The notes under the pieces are model-generated. The model saw only the letters and a list, made by a program, of their open reading frames with translations, had not been told where the DNA came from and did no database searches. A DNA stretch of 64,000 bases from Streptomyces specialis (lineage in GTDB: Bacteria; Actinomycetota; Actinomycetes; Streptomycetales; Streptomycetaceae). This document shows, piece by piece, positions 26,820-34,999 of the stretch. The position numbers were made by a program, and so were the translations under genes. The stretch lies in contig NZ_LN929897.1 in NCBI RefSeq assembly GCF_001493375.1, positions 101,078-165,077 on the forward strand, given 5' to 3'. Position 1 is the first letter of the stretch. Each line of letters begins with the position of its first letter.

Positions 26820-27184
26820 TCGTCGGGGTGGGGATCGACGTGGCCGAGATCGAACGGTTCGGCCGGTCGCTGGAGCGGACGCCCGAGCTGGCGGACCGGC
26901 TGTTCGTGCCGGGCGAGCTGTGGCTGCCCAGCGGCGAGCGGCGCGGTGTCGCCTCGCTGGCCGCCCGGTTCGCGGCGAAGGAGGCGCTGGCCAAGGCGCT
27001 GGGCGCGCCGCCCGGACTGCGCTGGACGGACGCCGAGGTGATCCGGACGGACGACGGGCCTCCGCGCCTGGAGGTGCGCGGCACGGTGGCCGCCCGCGCG
27101 GCGGAACTGGGCGTGACGGCCTGGCACCTGTCGCTCAGTCACGACGCGGGCGTGGCCTCGGCCGTGGTCATCGCCGAGGGCTGA
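26816..27184 (+). CDS. acpS: Holo-[acyl-carrier-protein] synthase
   Basis: This 122-residue enzyme transfers 4'-phosphopantetheine from CoA to acyl carrier proteins. It has the conserved GVGIDVAEIERF at the N-terminus with the Mg-binding Asp, FAAKEALAKALG, and HLSLSHDAG at the end. The GTG start overlaps the stop of the GlmS-like gene (GTGA). Its 3' end overlaps the convergent nnr gene by 17 bases. It is functionally linked to coaA nearby. Confidence 0.96.
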   Translation: MIVGVGIDVAEIERFGRSLERTPELADRLFVPGELWLPSGERRGVASLAARFAAKEALAKALGAPPGLRWTDAEVIRTDDGPPRLEVRGTVAARAAELGVTAWHLSLSHDAGVASAVVIAEG

Positions 27185-28887
27185 GCGCCGGGTTCCCGGC
27201 CTCGGTCGCCTCCTCCAGCAGCCCGGCCCACGCCTCCGGCAGCGCCCCCGTCACCGTCGAGGCCATCGCGGGCGCCGGGGCCAGACGGCCCGCCCGGCCG
27301 TGGAGGTACGCGCCGGCCGAGGCCGCGTCCAGCGCGGACAGCCCGGCCGCCAGCAGCGCCCCGGTGAGGCCGGACAGGACGTCGCCGCTGCCGGCCGTCG
27401 CCAGCCAGGGGGTGCCCGTCGGATTGACCCGGACCGGGCCGCCGCCCGGGTCGGCGATCACCGTCGTGGACCCCTTGAGGAGCACGGTCGCGCCGTACCG
27501 CGCGGCCAGTTCGCGGACCGACGCGAGCCGGGACTCCTCCACGCGCCGCCGGTCGGTGCCCAGCAGCGCGGCGGCCTCCCCGGCGTGCGGCGTGAGCAGG
27601 GTCGGCGCGCGGCGGGCGCGGACCCGTTCCGCGTCGAGCAGCCGCAGGCCGTCCGCGTCGACCAGGACCGGCATCCCGGACGCCAGCACGTCCGCGACCG
27701 CCTCCCGCGCCTCGGGCCCGTCGCCCAGGCCCGGGCCGACGACCCACGCCTGCACCCGGCCCGCCTTGTGCGGCGGGCCGGACGACACCAGCGTCTCCGG
27801 GTACCGGGCGAGGACCATCGTGTCGGCGGGGGACCGGCCCACATACCGGACGGCCCCGGCGCCGCCGCGCAGCGCGCCGCCCACGGCGAGCACCGCGGCG
27901 CCCGGGTAACGGGCCGACCCGGCCGCCACGCCGACCACGCCCCGCCGGTACTTGTCGGACTCGGCGGCCGGGCGCGGCAGCAGCGCGGCGACGTCGGCGT
28001 CCTCCAGCGCCTCCGCCTCCGGCTCGGGCGGCAGCTCGGGGCCGAGCCCGATGTCCACCAGCCGCACCTCGCCCGCGTACTCCCGCGCCGGGTCGATCAG
28101 CAGCCCCGGCTTGTGGGTGCCGAACGTCACGGTCAGCGCCGCCCGTACCGCCGGGCCCGCCACCTCGCCGGTGTCGGCGTCCACGCCGCTGGGCAGGTCC
28201 ACCGCCACCACCGGCACCCCGGCCCCGGCCGCCAGCCGCGCCGGTTCCCCGGCCTCGGGGCGCAGGCCGCCGCGCCCGCCGATGCCGGTGATGCCGTCCA
28301 CCACCAGCCGGGCCCGCGCGATCACCCGCCCCTGTCTCTTATACCCCTCTGACGCTGCCGACGAAGCGGATAGATCACATCCCCCCTTGTTCTGCATGTG
28401 TAACTGTACATGCACCCGAATTGCTTTCTACATGCCCTTCACTGCTCCACCGCCCATATCACAAGTCCCCCGCCCCCGGCCCGCCCCGCCCCCGCCCCCC
28501 CCCCCCCCCCACCCCCCCGCGCCCCCCCCCCCCCCCCCGGCCCCGCGCGATCACCCGCCCGGCGTCCGCCGGGCCGGTCACCCGCCCGCCCGCCGCCCGC
28601 AGCGCGGCCAGGCCGCCGGGGTGCGCCCGGTCCGGGTTCACCGTCACGGCCGTCACCGCGACGCCGCGCCGCGCCAGCCGGGCGCCCGCGTACAGGGCGT
28701 CGCCGCCGTTGTCGCCGCTGCCGACCAGCAGCACCACGCGGGCCCCGTACCGGCGCGGTCCCAGCAGCTCCGCGCAGGCCGCCGCCAGCCCGGCCGCGGC
28801 CCTGGCCATCAGCGTGCCCTCCGGCAGCCGGGCCATCAGCGCCCGTTCGGCGGCCCGGACGGTCTCCACTCGGTATGCGGTCCTCAT
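27168..28887 (-). CDS. nnr: Bifunctional NAD(P)H-hydrate epimerase/dehydratase, split by adapter
   Basis: This enzyme repairs hydrated NAD(P)H. The N-terminal YjeF/AIBP epimerase domain (28887 down to about 28310) has GSGDNGGDALYAGARL. The C-terminal ADP-dependent dehydratase domain (about 28200-27168) has GSARYPGAAVLA, LTPHAGEAAALLG and TAGSGDVLSGLTGALLA. The frame is broken by sequencing-adapter sequence at 28332-28541. The 19 bases CCCGCGCGATCACCCGCCC occur on both sides (28313-28331, 28542-28560). Deleting 229 bp joins RVIAR to RLVVDGITG in frame and gives 496 residues, a normal Nnr length. So the break is an artefact and not a pseudogene. ATG at 28887 (MRTAYRVETV). Confidence 0.93.
28332..28541. 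other. Sequencing-adapter artefact inside nnr (Nextera P5 side)
   Basis: 28332-28350 matches the Tn5 mosaic end CTGTCTCTTATACACATCT with 2 mismatches, and 28351-28364 is GACGCTGCCGACGA exactly. 28365-28372 reads AGCGGATA, one base from AGAGGATA (Nextera i5 index S503, from memory). Then come low-quality AT-rich bases and a C homopolymer tract with few interruptions to about 28541. None of this is genomic. Confidence 0.95.
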
Positions 28888-28935
28888 GGCACAAGTCTGT
28901 CCCGTCCGCCCGGGGTCCACCTGCGACACTGGAGG

Positions 28936-30117
28936 ATGATGAACGACCACTCACCCGCGGACGGCAGACGGCTGCGCGCCGACATCGATCTCGGCGCGCT
29001 GCGCGCCAACGTCCGCGCGCTCCGCGAACGGGCGAGCGGCGGCGCGGCGTTGATGGCCGTGGTGAAGGCCGACGCGTACGGGCACGGCATGGTGCCGTGC
29101 GCCCGCGCGGCGCGGGAGGCGGGCGCGGCCTGGCTGGGCACGGCGACGCCGGACGAGGCGCTGGCGCTGCGCGCGGCGGGCGACACCGGGCGGCTGCTGT
29201 GCTGGCTGTGGACCCCGGACGGGCCGTGGCGGCGGGCCGTCGAGGCGGACATCGACATCTCGGTCAGCGCCGGATGGGCGCTGGAGAAGGTGACGGCGGC
29301 GGCCCGCGCGGCGGGCCGTATCGCCCGTGTGCACCTGAAGGCCGACACCGGCCTGGGCCGCAACGGCTGCCAGCCCGCCGACTGGCCCGCCCTGGTCGCC
29401 TCGGCGCGGGCCGCCGAGGCGGCGGGCGCGGTGGCGGTCACCGGCCTGTGGTCGCACTTCGCCCGCGCCGACGAGCCGGGCCACCCGTCGATCGCCGCCC
29501 AGCAGGCCGCGTTCGCCGAGGCGCTGGCGACCGCCGCGCGGGCCGGACTCGACCCCGAGGTGCGGCACTTGGCGAACTCCCCGGCGACGCTCACCCTGCC
29601 CGCCGCCCACTACGACCTGGTCCGCCCGGGCGTCGCGGTCTACGGGCTGTCGCCGTCGCCCGAGATCGGCGTCCCCGAGGACTTCGGGCTGCGGCCGGTG
29701 ATGACGCTGCGGGCGACGCTGGCGTCGGTCAAGCGCGTCCCGGGCGGCCACGGCGTGAGCTACGGCCACGCGTACACCACCCCGGGCGCCACCACGCTGG
29801 CCCTGGTCCCGGCCGGGTACGCCGACGGCATCCCCCGGCACGCCTCGGGCGGCGGCCCGGTGCTGGTGGCCGGGAAGTGGCGGACGGTCGCCGGCCGGGT
29901 GGCGATGGACCAGTTCGTGGTGGACCTCGGCGGCGACACGGCGTCGGCCGGAGACGAGGCCGTGCTGTTCGGGCCCGGGGACCGGGGCGAGCCGACCGCC
30001 GAGGACTGGGCCCGCGCGGCCGGGACCATCGGCTACGAGATCGTCACCCGGATCGGGCCCCGCGTGCCGCGCGTCTACCACGGGGAACGCGCCGGGCGGG
30101 CGGAGTCCCCGTCGTGA
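28936..30117 (+). CDS. alr: Alanine racemase
   Basis: This 393-residue PLP enzyme makes D-alanine for peptidoglycan. The PLP lysine is in VVKADAYGHG (Lys44) and the catalytic Tyr in GVSYGHAYTTPG. LKADTGLGRNG and GLWSHFARAD are conserved. ATG 28936 and 28939 are both possible, since GGAGG lies directly before them. It is divergent from nnr and followed by a hydrolase gene whose GTG overlaps its stop by 4 bases. Confidence 0.97.
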   Translation: MMNDHSPADGRRLRADIDLGALRANVRALRERASGGAALMAVVKADAYGHGMVPCARAAREAGAAWLGTATPDEALALRAAGDTGRLLCWLWTPDGPWRRAVEADIDISVSAGWALEKVTAAARAAGRIARVHLKADTGLGRNGCQPADWPALVASARAAEAAGAVAVTGLWSHFARADEPGHPSIAAQQAAFAEALATAARAGLDPEVRHLANSPATLTLPAAHYDLVRPGVAVYGLSPSPEIGVPEDFGLRPVMTLRATLASVKRVPGGHGVSYGHAYTTPGATTLALVPAGYADGIPRHASGGGPVLVAGKWRTVAGRVAMDQFVVDLGGDTASAGDEAVLFGPGDRGEPTAEDWARAAGTIGYEIVTRIGPRVPRVYHGERAGRAESPS

Positions 30118-31289
30118 GCCGGTCGCGCCGGGTGGGCGTGGCGGGTCTCGCGCTGGGCGCGGTGGCGGCGCCCGTCTCCGTGGACCGGCTGCCCGTCAGC
30201 CGCGCGGTGCGGCGCCAGGCGCGGCTCGCGCTGGACGCCGCCGGTCCGTACGGCTCGCTGCGCGGCACGCCCGGGACCGCCGTCGCGGAGGACGGCACCG
30301 GCCTGTACTTCGAGACCGACGAGATCGACGCGGCGGCGGACGGGCCCGCCCGCCCGGCCGACGACAAGGCGGGCGGCCCGGTGCCCCGGCCCGTGGACGT
30401 ACCGCCCGTGGATGTGCCGGCGCCCGCCGTCACCGTCGTCTTCAGCCACGGGTACTGCCTGCACCAGGACGTGTGGCACTTCCAGCGGGCGGCCCTGCGC
30501 GGCGTGGTCCGCGCGGTGTACTGGGACCAGCGCAGCCACGGCCGTTCCCGGCGCGGGCGCGCGCAGCGGGAGTCGGGGCGGCCGGTCACCATCGAGGAGC
30601 TGGGCCGCGACCTGAAGGCCGTGCTGGACGCCGCCGTGCCCGAGGGGCCCGTGGTGCTGGTGGGGCACTCCATGGGCGGGATGACGATGATGGCGCTGGC
30701 CGAGCAGTTCCCCGCGTACGTGGCCGAGCGGGTGGCCGGGGCGGCGTTCCTGTCCACCTCGGCGGGGAACCTGGCGGACGTCACCTACGGCTTCCCCGCC
30801 CCCGCCGTCCGCGCGGTGCGCCGGGTGCTGCCCGACGTGCTGCGGCTGCTGGGGTCCCGGCCCGGGCTGGTGGATCTCGGGCGGCGGGCGGCGGGCGACC
30901 TGTACGCGGGGCTGGTGCGGCGGTACTCGTTCGGCGCGCCGGGCGACGTCGACCCGGGGGTGACGCGCTTCGCCGAGCGGCTGATCGAGTCGGTGCCGGT
31001 GGACGTGGTCGCCGAGTTCTACCCGGCGTTCGGCCCGCACGACAAGGCGCGGGCGCTGGCCGCGTTCGGCGGGCCCGCCGCGCCGCCGGTGCTGGTGCTG
31101 GCCGGGGAACGGGACGAGATCACGCCCGCCGCGCACAGCGAGCGCATCGCCGCCGCGCTGCCCGGGGCTGAGCTGGCGCTGTTGCCGGGCGCCGGGCATC
31201 TGGTGCTGCTGGAGGCGCCGCACGAGGTGAACGAGCGGCTCGCCCGGCTGCTGGCGCGTAGCATCCAGAGCCATGAGCCAGCTCTCTGA
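30114..31289 (+). CDS. Alpha/beta hydrolase
   Basis: This 391-residue protein has an N-terminal hydrophobic segment (VAGLALGAVAAPVS) that may be a signal or weak anchor. An insertion rich in Pro/Ala/Asp precedes the hydrolase core. The oxyanion segment is VFSHGYCLHQDVW, the nucleophile elbow GHSMGGMTMM, the acid GERDEITP and the histidine GAGHLVLLEAP. The substrate is unknown. Its position between alr and tsaE is conserved in Streptomyces. It overlaps tsaE by 17 bases. Confidence 0.92.
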   Translation: MSRSRRVGVAGLALGAVAAPVSVDRLPVSRAVRRQARLALDAAGPYGSLRGTPGTAVAEDGTGLYFETDEIDAAADGPARPADDKAGGPVPRPVDVPPVDVPAPAVTVVFSHGYCLHQDVWHFQRAALRGVVRAVYWDQRSHGRSRRGRAQRESGRPVTIEELGRDLKAVLDAAVPEGPVVLVGHSMGGMTMMALAEQFPAYVAERVAGAAFLSTSAGNLADVTYGFPAPAVRAVRRVLPDVLRLLGSRPGLVDLGRRAAGDLYAGLVRRYSFGAPGDVDPGVTRFAERLIESVPVDVVAEFYPAFGPHDKARALAAFGGPAAPPVLVLAGERDEITPAAHSERIAAALPGAELALLPGAGHLVLLEAPHEVNERLARLLARSIQSHEPAL

Positions 31290-31800
31290 GGCGCCGGTGT
31301 CCTCGGCGTCGTTCACCGTCACCGGGGCCGAACGGATGCGGGAGGTGGGCCGGCGGCTGGCCGCGCTGCTGCGGCCGGGCGATCTGGTGCTGCTCACCGG
31401 CGAGCTGGGCGCGGGCAAGACCACGCTCACCCGGGGCATCGGCGAGGGTCTCGGCGTGCGGGGCGCGGTGACGTCCCCGACGTTCGTGATCGCCCGCGTC
31501 CACCCGTCCCTGGCCGGCGGGCCGCCGCTGGTGCACGTGGACGCCTACCGGCTCGGGGGAGGGCTGGAGGAGATGGAGGACCTGGACCTCGACGTGGCGC
31601 TGCCGGAGTCGGTGGTCGTCGTGGAGTGGGGCGAGGGCCGGGTCGAGGAGCTGTCGGAACAGCGGCTGCACGTGGTGATCCACCGGTCCCGGGGCGCCGG
31701 GGCCGACGACGAGGCGGCCGACGACACCCGCGAGGTGACGGCGACCGGCGTCGGCCCCCGCTGGGCGGGCGTCGATCTGTCGGTCCTCGGCGCGGCGTAG
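31273..31800 (+). CDS. tsaE: tRNA t6A37 threonylcarbamoyladenosine biosynthesis ATPase TsaE
   Basis: This 175-residue P-loop ATPase (GELGAGKTTLTRG) regenerates the TsaBD complex in t6A37 tRNA modification. SPTFVIARVH, VHVDAYRL and VVEWGEGRVEEL are family motifs. An acidic insert near residues 140-155 is not usual. It overlaps the hydrolase gene and lies near tsaB, rimI and tsaD. Confidence 0.96.
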   Translation: MSQLSEAPVSSASFTVTGAERMREVGRRLAALLRPGDLVLLTGELGAGKTTLTRGIGEGLGVRGAVTSPTFVIARVHPSLAGGPPLVHVDAYRLGGGLEEMEDLDLDVALPESVVVVEWGEGRVEELSEQRLHVVIHRSRGAGADDEAADDTREVTATGVGPRWAGVDLSVLGAA

Positions 31801-31817
31801 ATCCCGGCCCCGGCCCG

Positions 31818-32411
31818 TTACGGGACGACCACCACCGGGACGCCCGCCGCGGCGAACCGCCACATCGCGTCGCCGTCCTCACGGGTCTGCCGGATGCCGC
31901 CCGTGCCCCGCGCGGTCCCGTCCGGGTCGGGGGTGGAGCCGTCCAGGGCGGCGGAGAAGCCGAACACCGTGCCGTCGGCCGCCACGTGGAAGACGACCGT
32001 GTGCTCGATGGCGACGCCGTCCGAGCCGGTGCCCTGCTCGGCCCGTGAGGTGACGGCGTACTCGCCGGCCGGCGGGCTCACCTCGCTGGGGAAGACCTCG
32101 TAGGTGTCGGTCACCACCTCGCCCGGACCGTCGTCGGCGGTGTCCACCAGCCAAACCCCCCGCTGTTCGAGGGAGTAGACGACGCGCTTGCCCCGGCCCG
32201 ACTCGGCGGGCACGGCGGGCGGACCCTCGGTCGCGGCGCCGCCCGTTCCGCCGTCGTCGCCGGTGGGCGAGGACTTCGCGGGCGGCGCGGCGACCGGGTG
32301 GTCGTCGGCGGCCGACGCCTGGTACGCGAAGAAGGCGACGACGGCGAGCGCGGCGACGGTCAGTCCGGTGACGACGGCGCCGGAGCCGGGGGCCGAGGGA
32401 GGGCGTGCCAC
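31818..32411 (-). CDS. Secreted YkuD-like (L,D-transpeptidase-fold) protein lacking catalytic Cys
   Basis: This 197-residue protein has one membrane helix or signal (about residues 12-32). A Pro/Gly/Thr linker is followed by a domain from residue 75. The domain starts RVVYSLEQRGVWLVD and ends RGTGGIRQTREDGDAMWRFAAAGVPVVVV. This mirrors the L,D-transpeptidase SHGCIRLxNEDAxWLF...GTPVVI signature, but Gly172 replaces the catalytic Cys and no HG histidine motif is visible. It is probably inactive as a transpeptidase and may be a cell-wall-binding homologue. GTG at 32411 is favoured by AAAGGCGG upstream. Confidence 0.72.
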   Translation of the reverse strand: MARPPSAPGSGAVVTGLTVAALAVVAFFAYQASAADDHPVAAPPAKSSPTGDDGGTGGAATEGPPAVPAESGRGKRVVYSLEQRGVWLVDTADDGPGEVVTDTYEVFPSEVSPPAGEYAVTSRAEQGTGSDGVAIEHTVVFHVAADGTVFGFSAALDGSTPDPDGTARGTGGIRQTREDGDAMWRFAAAGVPVVVVP

Positions 32412-32519
32412 GGGTCTGCCGCCTTTCGCGGGGGGCCGTGCCCCTGGGCACGGCGGGGGCGGGGGGGCCGACGCTACCAGGCGTCCGGAAGCCGCTTCCG
32501 GAGCCGTACCCTTGCTCCC

Positions 32520-33179
32520 GTGCTGCTGCTCGCCCTGGACACCGCCACCCCGTCCGTCACCGTCGCCCTCCACGACGGCGCGGGCGTTCTCGCCTCCTCC
32601 GACGAGGTGGACGCCCGCCGGCACGGGGAGTTGCTGCTGCCCGCGGTGGACCGGGTGCTGGCGGAGGCGTCCCGTTCCGCCGGCGACGTGACGGCGCTGG
32701 TCGTCGGCACCGGCCCCGGGCCGTACACCGGGCTGCGGGTCGGTCTGGCCACCGCGGTCGCGCTGGGCGCGGCCCTGTCCGTCCCGGTGCACGGCCTGTG
32801 CAGCCTGGACTCTCTGGCGTGGGCGTCGGGCCTGGACGAGCCGTTCGTCGTGGCCACCGACGCCCGGCGCAAGGAGGTCTACTGGGCGCGCTACGCCGAC
32901 GCCGCGACCCGGGTCGAGGGCCCGGCCGTGGACCGCCCGGACGACATCGCCGCCCGCGTGGCCGGGCTGCCCGCCGTGGGCGCGGGCGCGCGGCTGTACC
33001 CGGAGGCGTTCCCCCTGCCGCACGGCCCGGGGCCCGAGCACGCCTCGGCGGCGGCGCTCGCCGCGCTGGCGGCGGCGCGGCTGGCCGCGGGGGAGACGCT
33101 GCCCGAGCCGCGGCCGGAGTACCTGCGCCGCCCGGACGCCCGCGTCCCGGCCGGGTACAAGGCGGTCAGCCGGGCATGA
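32520..33179 (+). CDS. tsaB: tRNA t6A37 modification protein TsaB
   Basis: This 219-residue ASKHA-fold partner of TsaD is required for t6A37. It starts LLLALDTATPSVTVAL and has GTGPGPYTGLRVGLATA and ATDARRKEVYWARY. GTG at 32520 has no Shine-Dalgarno. TACCCT ends 7 bases upstream, fitting a leaderless transcript. Its stop overlaps the rimI ATG. Confidence 0.95.
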   Translation: MLLLALDTATPSVTVALHDGAGVLASSDEVDARRHGELLLPAVDRVLAEASRSAGDVTALVVGTGPGPYTGLRVGLATAVALGAALSVPVHGLCSLDSLAWASGLDEPFVVATDARRKEVYWARYADAATRVEGPAVDRPDDIAARVAGLPAVGAGARLYPEAFPLPHGPGPEHASAAALAALAAARLAAGETLPEPRPEYLRRPDARVPAGYKAVSRA

Positions 33180-33679
33180 CGCGCGAGGTCGTGCTGCGGG
33201 AGATGCGCTGGTGGGACATCGAGCCGGTGCTCGCCCTGGAGTCGGAGCTGTTCCCCCTGGACGCCTGGTCGGAGGGCATGTACTGGTCGGAGCTGGCCGG
33301 GGCGGGCGGCCCGCGCCGCACGCGCGGTTACGTGGTGGCCGAGGACCCCGACGGGAAGCTCGCCGGGTACGCCGGTCTGTCCGTGTCCGGCGAGACCGGT
33401 GACGTGATGACGATCGGCGTGACCGGCTCCCACCAGGGCACCGGACTCGGCGGCCGGCTGCTGGCCGCGCTGCTGGCCGACGCGGAACGGCTGGGCTGCC
33501 GCGAGGTGCTGCTGGAGGTGCGCGTGGACAACGTGCGGGCGCAGCGGCTCTACACCCGCTTCGGCTTCCGGCGGATCGGCGTGCGCCGCGGCTACTACCA
33601 GCCGGGCAACTTCGACGCTCTGGTCATGCGGCGGGAGCTGGCGAACCCTGACGGATCGACGGAAGCGGAACATGGCTGA
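33176..33679 (+). CDS. rimI: Ribosomal protein alanine N-acetyltransferase RimI
   Basis: This 167-residue GNAT acetyltransferase has the acetyl-CoA loop SHQGTGLGGRLL, and LEVRVDNVRAQRLYTRFGFRRIGVRRGYY is typical of RimI. It lies between tsaB and tsaD as in many actinobacteria, and the overlaps (4 and 8 bases) show one operon. Confidence 0.93.
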   Translation: MTREVVLREMRWWDIEPVLALESELFPLDAWSEGMYWSELAGAGGPRRTRGYVVAEDPDGKLAGYAGLSVSGETGDVMTIGVTGSHQGTGLGGRLLAALLADAERLGCREVLLEVRVDNVRAQRLYTRFGFRRIGVRRGYYQPGNFDALVMRRELANPDGSTEAEHG

Positions 33680-34724
33680 CGAACCCCTGGTCCTCGGCAT
33701 CGAGACCTCCTGCGACGAGACCGGCGTCGGAATCGTCCGGGGGCACACGCTGCTCGCGGACGCCGTGGCCTCCAGCGTGGACGACCACGCCCGGTACGGC
33801 GGCGTCGTCCCGGAGATCGCCAGCCGGGCGCACCTGGAGGCGATGGTGCCCACGATCGAGCGGGCGCTGAAGGAGGCCGGGGTCGCGGCCACGGACCTGG
33901 ACGCGGTCGCCGTCACGGCCGGCCCGGGGCTGGCGGGCGCGCTGCTGGTGGGCGTCTCGGCCGCCAAGGCGTACGCCTACGCGCTGGGCAAGCCGCTGTA
34001 CGGCGTGAACCACCTCGCCTCGCACATCTGCGTGGACCAGTTGGAGCACGGGCCGCTGCCGGAGCCGACGATGGCGCTGCTGGTCTCCGGCGGCCACTCG
34101 TCGCTGCTGCTGGCGCCCGACATCACGGCGGACGTCCGGCCGCTGGGCGCGACGATCGACGACGCGGCGGGCGAGGCGTTCGACAAGGGGGCGCGGGTGC
34201 TGGGGCTCGGTTTCCCGGGCGGCCCGGGGGTGGACCGGCTGGCGCGCGAGGGCGACCCGCGGGCCATCGCGTTCCCGCGCGGCCTGACCGGGCCGCGGGA
34301 CGCGCCGTACGACTTCTCGTTCTCCGGCCTGAAGACGGCCGTGGCCCGGTGGGTGGAGGCGCGACGCGCCGCCGGTGAGGAGGTGCCGGTCGCCGATGTC
34401 GCCGCGTCCTTCCAGGAGGCGGTGACGGACGTCCTGACGCGGAAGGCGGTCCGCGCCTGCCGGGACGAGGGCGTGGACCATCTGATGATCAGCGGCGGCG
34501 TGGCCGCGAACTCGCGGCTGCGGGCGATGGCGGAGGAACGGTGCGCGGCGGCCGGCATCCAACTGCGGGTGCCGCGCCCCGGCCTGTGCACGGACAACGG
34601 CGCGATGGTCGCCGCGCTGGGCGCCGAGATGGTGGCCCGGGGCCGGGCCCCGTCCGCGCTTGACCTGTCGGCCGACTCCTCGCTGCCGGTGACCGAGCCG
34701 CACGTGCCGGGCGAGCACCGCTGA
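33672..34724 (+). CDS. tsaD: tRNA N6-threonylcarbamoyladenosine synthase TsaD
   Basis: This 350-residue enzyme transfers the threonylcarbamoyl group to A37 of ANN-decoding tRNAs. GIETSCDETG begins the ASKHA fold, and the metal histidines are in GVNHLASHI. VSGGHSSLL, GEAFDKGARVLG and ISGGVAANSRLR are conserved. With TsaE and TsaB this gives three of the four factors; TsaC is not in the window. Confidence 0.98.
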   Translation: MADEPLVLGIETSCDETGVGIVRGHTLLADAVASSVDDHARYGGVVPEIASRAHLEAMVPTIERALKEAGVAATDLDAVAVTAGPGLAGALLVGVSAAKAYAYALGKPLYGVNHLASHICVDQLEHGPLPEPTMALLVSGGHSSLLLAPDITADVRPLGATIDDAAGEAFDKGARVLGLGFPGGPGVDRLAREGDPRAIAFPRGLTGPRDAPYDFSFSGLKTAVARWVEARRAAGEEVPVADVAASFQEAVTDVLTRKAVRACRDEGVDHLMISGGVAANSRLRAMAEERCAAAGIQLRVPRPGLCTDNGAMVAALGAEMVARGRAPSALDLSADSSLPVTEPHVPGEHR

Positions 34725-34978
34725 TGGCGGTGGCGCTGATGTGGGAGGCGCGGGCGGCGGCGGGGCGGGGCGGTGAGCTGCTGGCGTGGGCGCGGGCGTG
34801 CGCGCTGGACCCGGCGCCGGTGCGCAGGGAGACGTTCACCGCGCCGGTGGACCGGGTGCTGGTGATCACGTGGTGGGACGCGGAGTTCTCCGCCGTTCTT
34901 CCCGAACTTCCGGACCCGCCGGGGGAGTTGGTGCACCGGGACGTGCACCGGTGGCGTTTCGAGCCCGTTCCCGGCTGA
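34724..34978 (+). CDS. Conserved small protein of unknown function
   Basis: This 84-residue protein is translationally coupled to tsaD (ATG overlaps its TGA). It has VALMWEARAAAGRGGELLAWA, then PVRRETFTAPVDRVLVITWWDAE, and ends VHRDVHRWRFEPVPG. The pattern resembles a small alpha/beta dimeric antibiotic-monooxygenase-like or ferredoxin-like fold, but this is inference. Similar genes follow tsaD in other Streptomyces. Confidence 0.8.
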   Translation: MAVALMWEARAAAGRGGELLAWARACALDPAPVRRETFTAPVDRVLVITWWDAEFSAVLPELPDPPGELVHRDVHRWRFEPVPG

Positions 34979-34999
34979 TCCGGCACCCCTGCCGGGGCG

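Noticed and set aside
28470..28541. C-rich homopolymer tract as a possible structured or phase-variable repeat.
   Set aside because: It lies between adapter and genome and is low-quality read tail.
28332..28560. Mosaic-end sequence with flanking direct repeats, resembling a Tn5-type insertion with target duplication in nnr.
   Set aside because: Library adapter and index bases follow the mosaic end and there is no transposase. The flanking repeat is 19 bp, not 9, and the pattern recurs at three other sites in library-specific form.
28410..28935. Long rightward frame reading through the adapter into alr as a fusion protein.
   Set aside because: The upstream part is adapter and nnr antisense. 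Alr starts at 28936/28939.
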